Source: Planobispora longispora (GTDB lineage: Bacteria > Actinomycetota > Actinomycetes > Streptosporangiales > Streptosporangiaceae). From it: DNA of 64,000 nucleotides. Shown here piece by piece: positions 34,708 through 44,436 of the stretch (within the stretch, counting starts at the first letter, position 1; each line of letters opens with the position of its first letter). A program made the translations under genes and the position numbers. Below the pieces are notes generated by a model. The model was not told where the DNA came from. It did not search any database and saw only the letters and a program-made list of their open reading frames with translations. The stretch spans positions 117,841 through 181,840 of the forward strand of contig NZ_BOOH01000044.1 of assembly GCF_016863135.1 (NCBI RefSeq), read 5' to 3'.

Positions 34708-35364
34708 ATGACGACCTCCGTTCTTCCCCCGGCCGATCCCGCCCGCCGGGAACCGGCCCCCGTGCGCCGGGTCGTTCTCGGCACCGCCGCCGTGACGCTC
34801 GTCCCCGTCGTGCTGGCCGCGGCCGGCCTGCTGCACCCGCACCACCTGACGCAGGACACCGCCGGCCGGTGGATCGCCTTGCATCTGCTGCTCCTGCCGG
34901 TGTTCCCCCTGCTGGCGGGGTCGCTGCTGTTCCTCCTGCGAGGGCTGGAGGGGCCCTGGGTGACGGTCGCGCGGGCGGGATCCTATCTATACGCGATCTT
35001 CTATACGGCCCTCGACGCGATCGCGGGGGTCGCCTACGGCACTTTGCTCGCCAACGTCGACGACCCCGCGTCCCTGACCCGTGCCGGTACGGCCATCGAC
35101 GTGACCGGCGGGGCGCTCGGGCTGATCGGATCGTCGGGTTTCCTGCTGGCCGCGATCGCGACGACCGTCGCCCTGGCCGCGCACTGCGGCGCCCGGCGCG
35201 TGGCCGCCGGCGGCACGGTCCTGATCGCCGCCTCCGTCCTCTGGCTGGGCAGCCACATCTACTGGCCCGAAGGCGTGGTCACCGTACTGTGCCTGGGCCT
35301 GGGAGCCGCGCTGCTCGCCGTCGCACGGGAGAGCGCGCCGCGTCCGGCCGCCCCACAGGCCTGA
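34708..35364 (+). CDS. Integral membrane protein, unknown function
   Basis: A 218-residue protein with about six hydrophobic segments, for example VVLGTAAVTLVPVVLAAAGLL, WIALHLLLLPVFPLLAGSLLFLL, and the C-terminal VVTVLCLGLGAALLAVA. The motif LLHPHHL after the first segment has paired His residues. Start is ATG 34708, with GGAAAG upstream. It lies between a transposase relic and a dehydrogenase relic, so it may have arrived or been left isolated by rearrangement. No family recognised. Confidence 0.75.
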   Translation: MTTSVLPPADPARREPAPVRRVVLGTAAVTLVPVVLAAAGLLHPHHLTQDTAGRWIALHLLLLPVFPLLAGSLLFLLRGLEGPWVTVARAGSYLYAIFYTALDAIAGVAYGTLLANVDDPASLTRAGTAIDVTGGALGLIGSSGFLLAAIATTVALAAHCGARRVAAGGTVLIAASVLWLGSHIYWPEGVVTVLCLGLGAALLAVARESAPRPAAPQA

Positions 35365-35394
35365 ACCCCACCCGCCTCACGGTTGCGGACCGGG

Positions 35395-35525
35395 CGGCTT
35401 CACGGGTCCGGCGTCCGCCCGGGCAGCCGGAGGACATCGCCGACATCGTGGCCTTCCTCGCCTCCGACGACGCCCGCTGGGTGACCGGCAGAGTGATCGA
35501 CGCGACAGGCGGCGCCGGCCTGTGA
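35395..35525 (+). pseudogene. Short-chain dehydrogenase relic (C-terminal end only)
   Basis: The end of a frame reads GQPEDIADIVAFLASDDARWVTG, then RVIDATGGAGL and stop, the typical C-terminal segment of short-chain dehydrogenases. No Rossmann start, Ser or YxxxK core precedes it; the preceding DNA is the end of the membrane-protein gene. It is a truncated remnant. Confidence 0.75.
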
Positions 35526-35744
35526 GCCGCACCGGGGCCGCCGGACCTCCCGGCGGAACGCCGGCTCCGCTCCTGCCGGGCCGCGCGCACTCACCCTGAG
35601 GGAAACACCCGAGCGGGAAATGCGCAGCGGAAAATCCGCCGCCTGTCACAGGGAACGGCGCCGCAGCCCGTTTTCAAGGCTGCCCCGTCAATGCTCTCCC
35701 TTCCCCCGATCCGCGATGCGGAACGGGGGCATACGGCAGAACAC

Positions 35745-35783
35745 GCATTCGTCCAAGACGACGGAATCACCTTGGACGAATGC
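35745..35783. repeat. Perfect 13-bp inverted repeat
   Basis: GCATTCGTCCAAG at 35745-35757 and its exact complement at 35771-35783, spacer 13 nt. It lies 28 bp past the stop of the leftward receiver-like gene, so it may be its terminator; the A/T-containing arms would also suit an operator. The rest of 35526-35810 holds no gene. Confidence 0.65.
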
Positions 35784-35810
35784 ACGTCACCATCGGAAAC
35801 GGGGCACCGG

Positions 35811-36455
35811 TCAGGCATTCTCCTCCCGGGGGAACCGGCCGACCGACCGCAGCATCTGAAGGAGCGTGGTCGGCGAATAGGTGACACCATTGCCGCCGGC
35901 CGCCAGTATTTCGTCCTCTCTGGCGAGAGTGCGGCGGGATCCGTAGACGAACAGCGGCCGGTCGTCCCCCCTCCCTCGCATTTCCCGAGCCAGGTCGAGG
36001 CCCGCGTCCCGGTTGTAGAAGCCGTCCTCCTCCCTGCTCATGTCCGATATCACAGCGTCGAACGGCACCGTCGCCCCGCGCAGGGCGGCCATGCCCTCAC
36101 CGGTGGAGAGCGCGCGGATCACCTCCACACCCAGGGCCTCCAGCTGCGCCACCTCGTACGCGTTGTTGGCCGGGACGTCGTCCACCCAGAGCACTCTTCG
36201 CAGGTAACGATCGGGCAATGCCTCCGGTTCCTCCGGAGGGGCGGAGGCGAGTCTTCCCTGAATAACCGCGGTGGATTCCAGCAGCTTCTCCGATATCTCC
36301 TGAACCGTTAGTTCGGCCCCTCCTATGTTGACGGTGAACCCTCTCGACCGCGCGATCTCCTTGATCACCGGGAACAGCCTCCACACCACTATTCCGACAA
36401 TCAGCGGCCACGCGAGTGCGGCAATGGCGTTGATTAGCTCAGCGATGTCCTTCAC
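35811..36455 (-). CDS. Membrane-anchored receiver-like protein
   Basis: A 214-residue protein with one N-terminal membrane segment (ALAWPLIVGIVVWRLF), a short linker with AELTVQEISEKLL, then a response-regulator receiver-like domain. VLWVDDVPANN supplies the acidic pair and DAVISDM the likely phosphorylated Asp. The usual Lys of the last strand is not obvious (VYGSRRT has Arg instead). There is no output domain. GTG 36455 has GAGG 5 nt upstream; a TTG at 36476 is an alternative. No histidine kinase is adjacent, so its partner is unknown. Confidence 0.78.
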   Translation of the reverse strand: MKDIAELINAIAALAWPLIVGIVVWRLFPVIKEIARSRGFTVNIGGAELTVQEISEKLLESTAVIQGRLASAPPEEPEALPDRYLRRVLWVDDVPANNAYEVAQLEALGVEVIRALSTGEGMAALRGATVPFDAVISDMSREEDGFYNRDAGLDLAREMRGRGDDRPLFVYGSRRTLAREDEILAAGGNGVTYSPTTLLQMLRSVGRFPREENA

Positions 36456-36641
36456 AGTCCCCTCGATTCGGACCAACGGCCAGCGAGGTGATCCATCCTA
36501 ATCGCTCAAAGCGCATCACGTACGGAGCCGCGGACACGGAAAAATCCGTTTCCCGGCGACTTTCTCCGATCCCTCGCGAGAAAGCGTCTCGTGCGCTTCC
36601 GGCGGATCGGGCCGATCGGGTCCCCGCGCCGGGCGGGTGTC

Positions 36642-36821
36642 TCAGCCGATGAGGCCGGGAGCCGCCTCCCCGGTGAAGGTGATCACGATGTCCCCGCCGT
36701 CGGCGTAGCCGACCACGGGCCGCCGGAGCGTCTCCCCCGCCCTGCGGGCGACCCCCTGCAACGGTTCCACCGTCTCCGGGGTGTCGGCGGTCACCCGGAA
36801 CCGTCCCTTCGTGACGAGCAT
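36642..36821 (-). CDS. Hypothetical small protein
   Basis: A 59-residue frame (MLVTKGRFRVTADTPETVEP at the start, DIVITFTGEAAPGLIG at the end) with almost all codons ending in G or C, which drops sharply upstream of the ATG. That supports real coding. No clear ribosome binding site and no family recognised. It is divergent from the exonuclease gene. Confidence 0.5.
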   Translation of the reverse strand: MLVTKGRFRVTADTPETVEPLQGVARRAGETLRRPVVGYADGGDIVITFTGEAAPGLIG

Positions 36822-36893
36822 CTCGGCGGTGACGGCGCGGAGAGGCGGAAATAGGGATGCCGGAACCGGGGGCGCGTCCCTACCCTCGGCCCC

Positions 36894-37481
36894 ATGCACC
36901 ACGAACCTGTCCTGCTGAACGTCATCGATGTGGAAGCCACCTGCTGGACCGGACAGCCCCCGCCCGGCCACGTGAACGAGATCATCGAGATTGGTCTCAC
37001 GGTCGTGGACGTGTCGGCACGGCGCCGTGTATCCCGGCACCGTGTCCTGGTTCGACCTACCCGGTCGACGGTGAGCGACTTCTGCACCGAACTGACCGGA
37101 TTGACGCAAGCCGAGGTGGAGCGGGGCGTCACCTTCGCCGAGGCCTGCCGGATCCTGGTCGAGGAGTACGGGGCCGGGGAGCGCCCCTGGGCGAGCTGGG
37201 GCGACTACGACCGTCGGCAATTCGCCCGGCAGAGTCAGGCCGACGGAGTGCCCTACCCGTTCGGCTATCCGGCGGAGCGTACCCACACCAACGCCAAGGC
37301 CGTGTTCGCCGCGGCCTACGGGCTGCGCAAGAGACCCGGCATGGACCATGCCCTGCAGATCGCCGGGCTGCCGCTCGAGGGACGCCATCACCGCGGCGAG
37401 GACGACGCGTGGAACATCGCCGCACTCGTCCTCGATCTGCTGGACCGCGGGGCATGGCCGGTCACGGCCACAGTCGACTAG
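36894..37481 (+). CDS. DEDDh 3'-5' exonuclease
   Basis: A 195-residue exonuclease of the RNase T / DNA polymerase III epsilon superfamily. The acidic motifs are visible: NVIDVEATCW (Asp and Glu of motif I) followed by EIIEIGL, WGDYDRRQF (motif II), and HHRGEDDAWN (His and Asp of motif III). It resembles ERI1/KapD-type single-domain enzymes. There is no ribosome binding site; a TACCCT -10-like element lies 7 nt before the ATG, indicating a leaderless transcript. The TAG stop lies inside the terminator stem shared with the convergent marR gene. Confidence 0.88.
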   Translation: MHHEPVLLNVIDVEATCWTGQPPPGHVNEIIEIGLTVVDVSARRRVSRHRVLVRPTRSTVSDFCTELTGLTQAEVERGVTFAEACRILVEEYGAGERPWASWGDYDRRQFARQSQADGVPYPFGYPAERTHTNAKAVFAAAYGLRKRPGMDHALQIAGLPLEGRHHRGEDDAWNIAALVLDLLDRGAWPVTATVD

Positions 37482-37518
37482 GAGCTGTCCGGGTTCTCCG
37501 GACCCCGGACAGCTCCTA
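37479..37518. terminator. Bidirectional terminator containing both stop codons
   Basis: Perfect 15-bp stem: TAGGAGCTGTCCGGG at 37479-37493 with its exact complement at 37504-37518, 10-nt loop. The first three bases of each arm are the TAG stop codons of the converging exonuclease and marR genes. Confidence 0.9.
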
Positions 37519-37962
37519 GACGCGATCGCGCAGCGCGTTCTCCAGCGCGCGGAGCGAGGGGATCGCGTGCAGGAGGGTCTCCTGGTGCTCGGCCGCCAGG
37601 TCGTTCAGGGCCTCGTGCAGCAGGCCCGCCCTCGCCTCCTCCATGAGCCGGGCGTTCTCGACGGCCTGCGGGGTGGGCCGGACGCGGGTGGCGCGCCGGT
37701 CCATCGGGTCGCTCTCGCGCGTGACCAGGCCGGCGGCGGTCAGGTGGCGCAACGCCGCGCTGACGTTGCTCGGCTGCATCCTGAGCTCGGCGGCGATCTG
37801 ACCGGGGCTCACCCCGGGCCTGCGGACCACCAGCCGGACGATGTCGGTCTCCGTCTCCGGCAGGGGCGCGACGCCCGCGATGCGCCTGCCCGCGCGGACG
37901 AGGTCCCGGTTGAGGTCGCGCAGGACGGACCCGAGCGCCCGGAGGGCGGACGTCTCTTCCAT
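37516..37962 (-). CDS. MarR family regulator
   Basis: A 148-residue winged-helix repressor. The recognition region SPGQIAAELRMQPSNVSAALRHL and the wing ESDPMDRRATRVRPT are typical MarR. It is divergent from a Bcr/CflA-type efflux gene, and a perfect palindrome lies in the 60-bp gap, so it probably represses both genes and responds to a substrate of the pump. ATG 37962. Confidence 0.93.
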   Translation of the reverse strand: MEETSALRALGSVLRDLNRDLVRAGRRIAGVAPLPETETDIVRLVVRRPGVSPGQIAAELRMQPSNVSAALRHLTAAGLVTRESDPMDRRATRVRPTPQAVENARLMEEARAGLLHEALNDLAAEHQETLLHAIPSLRALENALRDRV

Positions 37963-37974
37963 GGCCCCATGGTA

Positions 37975-38000
37975 CGTTATTTATGTATTCATAAATAACG
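37975..38000. promoter_or_regulatory. MarR operator palindrome
   Basis: Perfect 11-bp arms CGTTATTTATG (37975-37985) and CATAAATAACG (37990-38000) around TATT, in very GC-rich surroundings. Centred between marR and the divergent efflux gene; both promoters would be covered. Confidence 0.88.
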
Positions 38001-38022
38001 ACCTGGACAGGAAGACCCCCGA

Positions 38023-39258
38023 GTGACACGCACCGCCGAGCGCTCCGCCGTATCCGGCCCGCTCCTGCTCGTCCTCGCGCTGCTGTCGGCCATGGCGCCG
38101 TTCGCGACGGACATGTATCTACCGGCCTTCACCGCGCTGGCCGACGACATGCGCACGACCGCCTCCGCCGTCCAGCTCACCCTGACCGCCTTCCTCGCCG
38201 GGCTCGCCGCGGGCCAGCTCCTCATCGGACCGATCTCCGACCGCTTCGGCCGCCGCTCCCCGCTGATCATCGCCACCGCGGTGGCCACCCTGGCCGGCGC
38301 CGCGTGCGCGCTCGCCCCGCACATCGGGGTGCTCATCGCCGCGCGGTTCGTCCAGGGCTTCGCCGGCTCGGCGGGCATCGTCATCGCCCGGGCCGTCGTC
38401 GCCGACCGCGTCACCGGCCCCGCCGCCGCCCGGATCTTCGCGCTGCTGGCCAGCATCGGCGGCATCGCCCCCGTCGTCGCCCCGCTCGCCGGCGGCGCGC
38501 TCGTGCCGGCCGGCTGGCGCAGCGAGTTCTGGGCGCTCACCGTGATCAGCGTGCTCATGCTGCTCGGCTCCCTGCTCGTGGTGCGCGAGTCGCTGCCCGC
38601 CGAGCGGCGCCACACCGGCGGCCTGGACGCCACCGGCCGCACCATGCGCCGGCTCCTCGCCGACCGCGGCTACGTCGGCTACGTCCTCGCCTTCGCGCTC
38701 GGCTTCGCCGGCCTCATGGCCTACATCTCCGCCTCCCCGTTCGTCCTGGAAGGCGTCCTGGGCCTGTCCACCACCGCCTACACCGTCGCCTTCGCGGTCA
38801 ACGCGCTCGGCATGGTGGCGACGGGCCTGATCAGCTCCCGCCTGGTCGGCCGCTTCGGCCCCCGGGCTCTGCTCACCGTCGGTCAGGGCCTCGTCCTGGT
38901 GCTCTCGGCGGTGCTGCTGGCGATGTTCGCCCTCGGTCTGCCCGCCGCCGCCGTACTGCCGGTGCTGTTCGTGCTGGTCGGCTCCTTCACCCTCATCATG
39001 GGCAACGGCTCGGCGCTGGCGATCGGCCGTGCTCGCTGGGCGTCCGGTACGGCCTCCGCCGTCATGGGAGCCCTGCAGTTCGCCCTCGGCGCCCTCGTCT
39101 CCCCCCTGGTCGGCATCGCGGGCGAGGACACCGCCCTGCCGATGGGCATCGCCCTGGTCGTCGCCGCCGCGCTGGGCCTGGCCGCCCGGCTGCTCACCCG
39201 GGGCGCCGCCGCTCCCGTACGGGAACCCGCCCCCGATCCCGCGCCCGCTCACGCCTGA
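38023..39258 (+). CDS. Bcr/CflA-type multidrug MFS transporter
   Basis: A 411-residue MFS efflux pump with 12 predicted membrane segments. Early DMYLPAFTALADDM, the GPISDRFGRRSPL motif A and RFVQGFAGSAGIVIARA motif are typical of the Bcr/CflA drug:H+ antiporters. GTG 38023 has AGGAAG 8 nt upstream. Likely under control of the divergent MarR protein. Substrate unknown. Confidence 0.93.
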   Translation: MTRTAERSAVSGPLLLVLALLSAMAPFATDMYLPAFTALADDMRTTASAVQLTLTAFLAGLAAGQLLIGPISDRFGRRSPLIIATAVATLAGAACALAPHIGVLIAARFVQGFAGSAGIVIARAVVADRVTGPAAARIFALLASIGGIAPVVAPLAGGALVPAGWRSEFWALTVISVLMLLGSLLVVRESLPAERRHTGGLDATGRTMRRLLADRGYVGYVLAFALGFAGLMAYISASPFVLEGVLGLSTTAYTVAFAVNALGMVATGLISSRLVGRFGPRALLTVGQGLVLVLSAVLLAMFALGLPAAAVLPVLFVLVGSFTLIMGNGSALAIGRARWASGTASAVMGALQFALGALVSPLVGIAGEDTALPMGIALVVAAALGLAARLLTRGAAAPVREPAPDPAPAHA

Positions 39259-39335
39259 CCCCGCCGAACCGCGGCCATTCGGCACGACGTCCCCGTTCGG
39301 GAGGCCGGATGACGGCGGTGACGCGGGCGGGCGTC

Positions 39336-40556
39336 TCAGGCGTCCCGGACCCACCGCCACGGCCGCGCCACCTTGTCCCCGTAGGAGACTTCACGGGCCC
39401 CGGTGAACTCGGCCAGCCCGGCGACCGCCCCGCCGACGGCTCCGACGGCCGCCTCGTCCGCGGGCGCGTCCGCCTCGGGGAACAGCCCTTCGATCTCCAG
39501 CACCCGCCGGCGGCGGTCCAGGCGGGGCACGAGCCTGCCGATCAGCCGGTCGCCGTGCAGGATCGGCATGATGTAGTGGCCGTACTGCCGCTTGTGCTTG
39601 GGCACGTACATCTCCGTGCGGAACACGAAGCCCCACAGCCGCTCGGTCCGCTCCCTGTCGCAGATGAGGTTGTCGAACGGCGACAGCAGCGTGGTGCGCG
39701 GCTGCCAGGCGCGCTCCAGCAGGCCCAGGACGTCGCGATGCACGTACCACCGCTCGGCGCCGCCCTCGACCGCGGCGGGCAGGACGCGGCCGTCCGACTC
39801 CAGCCGCTCCAGCGTCCCGGCGAGGCCGGGATAGCGTTCGCGGGTGAAGTGCCGCTCGACGTCGGCCGCGCGGGCCACGCCGAGCGCGCGCAGGGCGTGC
39901 TCGGCCGCCCGCTCGACCGCCTCCTCCCGGGCCGGCGGCTCGATCCCGGCCCACTCCGGCAGCCAGCGCTCGGCCAGGTCCCATCGCCGCCCGCGGCCCT
40001 CCCGCCCCGCCACCATGATGCGGCCCTGGATCCACAGGAAGTCGAGCATCCGCTCGACGTTGCGGCCGCCGGTCCACCCGCTCGACTCCCAGGGCACGGC
40101 CGCGAGGTCGTCGAAGTCGCCGGCCGGCAGGGCCCCTTCCCGCCGCAACCGGTCGAGCACGTGGCTCCGGAGGCCGTCGTTCGCCTCCAGCCAGTCGCGG
40201 ACCCGCCGCCCGAAGGCCGACCGGTCCGACGGGTAGCCGCGCATCATGATCTGGTGGATCGGGTAGTCCTCGGCCAGCACGATCGACGCGGCGTGGGCCC
40301 AGTACTCGAACAGCCAGCGTTCCCGCCACAGCAGCACGTCGAGGTCGGCCGGGTCGTAGCCGCCGACCCTGCTCCAGAGCACCAGCAGGTGGCTGCGTGC
40401 CACCACGTTGACCGGGTCGAGCTGCAGGCACCGCAGCGTCCGCAGCACTCCGCGCAGCCCTTCCAGGTCGCCGCCGGGACGGGGGCCGGCCAGGTGCTGA
40501 CAGGAGACGGCCAGGCGCCGCGCGGTCTCCAGGCTGAGATCGAGGGGGGACGGCAT
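39336..40556 (-). CDS. YcaQ/AlkX-type DNA glycosylase
   Basis: A 406-residue winged-helix protein of the HTH_42 superfamily that includes interstrand-crosslink glycosylases YcaQ/AlkX and AlkZ. The catalytic Q-x-D motif appears as CLQLDPVNVVARSH, followed by LWRERWLFEYWAHAASIV and LLSPFDNLICDRERTERLWGF, all typical of the family. It would remove alkylated or crosslinked bases. ATG 40556 is chosen over a GTG 15 codons upstream because the extra residues do not fit the family. Convergent with the efflux gene. Confidence 0.85.
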   Translation of the reverse strand: MPSPLDLSLETARRLAVSCQHLAGPRPGGDLEGLRGVLRTLRCLQLDPVNVVARSHLLVLWSRVGGYDPADLDVLLWRERWLFEYWAHAASIVLAEDYPIHQIMMRGYPSDRSAFGRRVRDWLEANDGLRSHVLDRLRREGALPAGDFDDLAAVPWESSGWTGGRNVERMLDFLWIQGRIMVAGREGRGRRWDLAERWLPEWAGIEPPAREEAVERAAEHALRALGVARAADVERHFTRERYPGLAGTLERLESDGRVLPAAVEGGAERWYVHRDVLGLLERAWQPRTTLLSPFDNLICDRERTERLWGFVFRTEMYVPKHKRQYGHYIMPILHGDRLIGRLVPRLDRRRRVLEIEGLFPEADAPADEAAVGAVGGAVAGLAEFTGAREVSYGDKVARPWRWVRDA

Positions 40557-40735
40557 AGCCGCTGAGTGTAATCGAAAGAAGGTTCGACGGACGGGCCGCA
40601 CGCGTCACGGTCACGAAACGCCGGGAAGCATCCCGACCACGGGGACGTTCCGGAGAGTTTTCCCCGAAGGCGCAGGAGATGCGGCATTTCCCGGGGCTGC
40701 GGAAAACTGTAAAGATTAAGGCCTATTCAGTTAAC

Positions 40736-40752
40736 CAAGCGCTTGCTACCCT
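40736..40752 (+). promoter_or_regulatory. CAAGCGCTTG palindrome and leaderless promoter
   Basis: Palindrome CAAGCGCTTG at 40736-40745 overlaps the region before a TACCCT -10-like element (40747-40752), which is 6 nt before the ATG at 40759. There is no ribosome binding site, so the next gene is probably leaderless and controlled by a dimeric repressor, perhaps TetR-type. No such repressor gene is nearby. Confidence 0.5.
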
Positions 40753-40758
40753 CCGGTC

Positions 40759-41838
40759 ATGACACCCACGATCGTCTGGGGGACCGGCAACGTCGGCCGC
40801 GCGGCCATCCGCGCCGTCGAGGCCCATCCGGCGCTGGAACTCACGGGCGTGCTCGTCCACGATCCGCGCAAGGCGGGCCGCGACGCGGGCGACCTCGGCG
40901 GGCTCGGCCGCGACCTCGGAGTCGCGGCGACCGACGACATCGACGCGGCGCTGGCCGCCCGCCCCGGCGCCGTGGTGTACGCGGCCTCCGGCGACATCCG
41001 CCCCGACGATGCCCTCGCCGACATCGTCCGGGCGATCCGGGCCGGAGCCGTGGTCGTCACCCCCTCGCTCTACGCCCTCTACGACCAGCGCAACGCCCCG
41101 CCGGAGCTGCGGGAGCCGATTCTCGCCGCGATCGCGGAGGGCGGCGGCTCGCTGTTCGTCTCCGGCGTCGATCCCGGCTGGGGCAACGACGTGCTGCCCC
41201 TGCTGATCAGCGGCCTCGGCACCACCGTGGACGTGATCCGCTGTCAGGAGATCTTCGACTACTCCACCTACGACCAGCCCGACTCCGTCCGGTACCTGGT
41301 CGGCATGGGGCAGCCGATGGACTACGAGCCGCCGATGATCGCGCCGACCGTCCCGACCATGGTCTGGGGCGGGCAGGTCCGGCTGATGGCCAGGGCCCTC
41401 GGCGTCGAGCTCGACGAGATCCGCGAGACCGTGGCGCGCCGCCCGCTCGACACCGCGGTGAGCACCGCGACGATGGGCGTGTTCGAGGCCGGGACCCAGG
41501 GCGCGCTCCGGTTCGAGGTGCAGGGGATCGTCGAGGGCGAACCCCGCATCGTCATCGAGCACGTCACCCGCATCCATCCGTCCTGCGCGCCCGACTGGCC
41601 GGTGCCGCCCGGCGGCGCCGGAGCGCACCGGGTGATCATCGAGGGCCGCCCGCGCATCGAGGTCACGGTCGAAGCCGTCGACGAGGGCGGCAACCAGTCC
41701 GCGGGCGGGAACGCCACCGCGGCCGGCCGGCTGGTGAGCGCCATCGACTGGCTCCTGGAGGCGGAACCCGGCCTCTACGACGCCCTCGACGTTCCGCTCC
41801 GCCCCGCGGTCGGCAGGCTCGGAAGGAAACAGCTATGA
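40759..41838 (+). CDS. NAD(P)-dependent dehydrogenase, DapB-like fold
   Basis: A 359-residue protein starting TIVWGTGNVGRAAIRAV, a Rossmann cofactor loop, with GAVVVTPSLYALYDQ and VSGVDPGWGNDVLPL further on. These resemble the dihydrodipicolinate-reductase-like / 2,4-diaminopentanoate dehydrogenase group found with steroid or lipid catabolism genes in actinobacteria. The exact substrate cannot be read. It overlaps the following AhpD-like gene by 4 bp (ATGA), so the two form an operon. Confidence 0.8.
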   Translation: MTPTIVWGTGNVGRAAIRAVEAHPALELTGVLVHDPRKAGRDAGDLGGLGRDLGVAATDDIDAALAARPGAVVYAASGDIRPDDALADIVRAIRAGAVVVTPSLYALYDQRNAPPELREPILAAIAEGGGSLFVSGVDPGWGNDVLPLLISGLGTTVDVIRCQEIFDYSTYDQPDSVRYLVGMGQPMDYEPPMIAPTVPTMVWGGQVRLMARALGVELDEIRETVARRPLDTAVSTATMGVFEAGTQGALRFEVQGIVEGEPRIVIEHVTRIHPSCAPDWPVPPGGAGAHRVIIEGRPRIEVTVEAVDEGGNQSAGGNATAAGRLVSAIDWLLEAEPGLYDALDVPLRPAVGRLGRKQL

Positions 41839-42350
41839 GGATCGACATCCCCGACGGGAAGGACCCGATCGGGTACGTGTGGGGGGAGATGGTCCCCGGC
41901 ATCGGGGCCGCCGCCTCGGACTTCTCACTGGCGGTGTACGCCCACACGACCCTCGGGCTCCGCGAGTTCGAGGCCGCCCGGCTGCGGATCGCGCAGATCA
42001 ACGGATGCGCCTTCTGCCTCGACTGGCGGACCGAACGGGACGGGCGGAAGGTCGAGGAGGAGTTCGCCGACGCGGTGACCGAGTGGCGCACCACCGACGC
42101 CTTCGACGACCGCACCCGGCTGGCCGCCGAGTACGCCGAACGCTACGCCCTGGACCACCACGGTCTCGACGAGGAGTTCTGGACGCGGATGACCGCGCAC
42201 TACAGCCAGCGCGAGATCGTGGAGCTGAGCATGAGCATCGGCTCCTGGCTGGCCTTCGGCCGCCTCAACCACGTGCTGGGACTCGACACCGTGTGCGTGC
42301 TGACCGGCGGCTCATCACCCCGGCGGGAGAGCGACCGCGCCGCGACCTGA
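41835..42350 (+). CDS. Carboxymuconolactone decarboxylase/AhpD-like protein
   Basis: A 171-residue protein of the CMD superfamily. INGCAFCLDW provides the CxxC redox pair, followed by the conserved helix with RLAAEYAERYAL. Members act as peroxidase partners or decarboxylases. The CxxC favours an AhpD-like redox role. Translationally coupled to the upstream dehydrogenase. Confidence 0.85.
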   Translation: MRIDIPDGKDPIGYVWGEMVPGIGAAASDFSLAVYAHTTLGLREFEAARLRIAQINGCAFCLDWRTERDGRKVEEEFADAVTEWRTTDAFDDRTRLAAEYAERYALDHHGLDEEFWTRMTAHYSQREIVELSMSIGSWLAFGRLNHVLGLDTVCVLTGGSSPRRESDRAAT

Positions 42351-42390
42351 GGCGCCGGACACGCGTCCCGGGCACGGCGGGCCGCGTGGT

Positions 42391-42544
42391 GACAGACCGA
42401 ATCATCTTGGATCGAGTGGCGACAGACCGAATTTCAACGGACCGAGTTCCAGCAGACCGAGTTCCAGCGGACCAGATTTCAGCGACCGAGTATCAGCAGA
42501 CCGAGGCGCGACGGGCTGATTTGTGACGGACAGATTTGTGACGG
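42391..42544 (+). repeat. Degenerate 15-18-bp tandem repeats between operons
   Basis: Seven or so copies of a GACCGAGTTCCAGCA-like unit between 42391 and 42507, followed by two copies of GATTTGTGACGG. In one frame the first part would read as a repeating DRVxAD hexapeptide, but no start or family supports a gene. The intergenic region 42351-42623 otherwise holds only the upstream part of the cholesterol oxidase gene. Confidence 0.65.
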
Positions 42545-42614
42545 CCACCACGACTACGCAGTAACTCAAGGCGCGAGCACTGTGCAGGGCTTGTTCTCAG
42601 CTTGTTGAGAGTGA

Positions 42615-44285
<1,671 letters not shown>

Positions 44286-44292
44286 CGACCGG

Positions 44293-44326
44293 CGCCGGGC
44301 CGGCGGAAAAACCATTCGGCCCGGCG
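44293..44326 (+). terminator. Stem-loop after cholesterol oxidase
   Basis: 10-bp perfect stem CGCCGGGCCG/CGGCCCGGCG with a 14-nt loop containing AAAAA, 8 bp past the stop. Confidence 0.75.
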
Positions 44327-44436
44327 GATGCGGTCCCGATATTGTGGAGCCTCCACGAGACCTCGGGAGGGCCAGATGCGGCAGAGCTTCGCGACAACGC
44401 AGCGTCCTGTCCGTCCGACCGAGGTCTCACGCATCC

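Noticed and set aside
38119..39360. Leftward Gly/Glu/Gln-rich frame opposite the efflux gene
   Set aside because: Low-complexity antisense shadow of a clear MFS transporter.
42391..42507. Possible repeat-peptide gene reading DRVxAD units
   Set aside because: It is only an extension of an alternative frame of the AhpD-like gene; no own start, SD or conservation signal.
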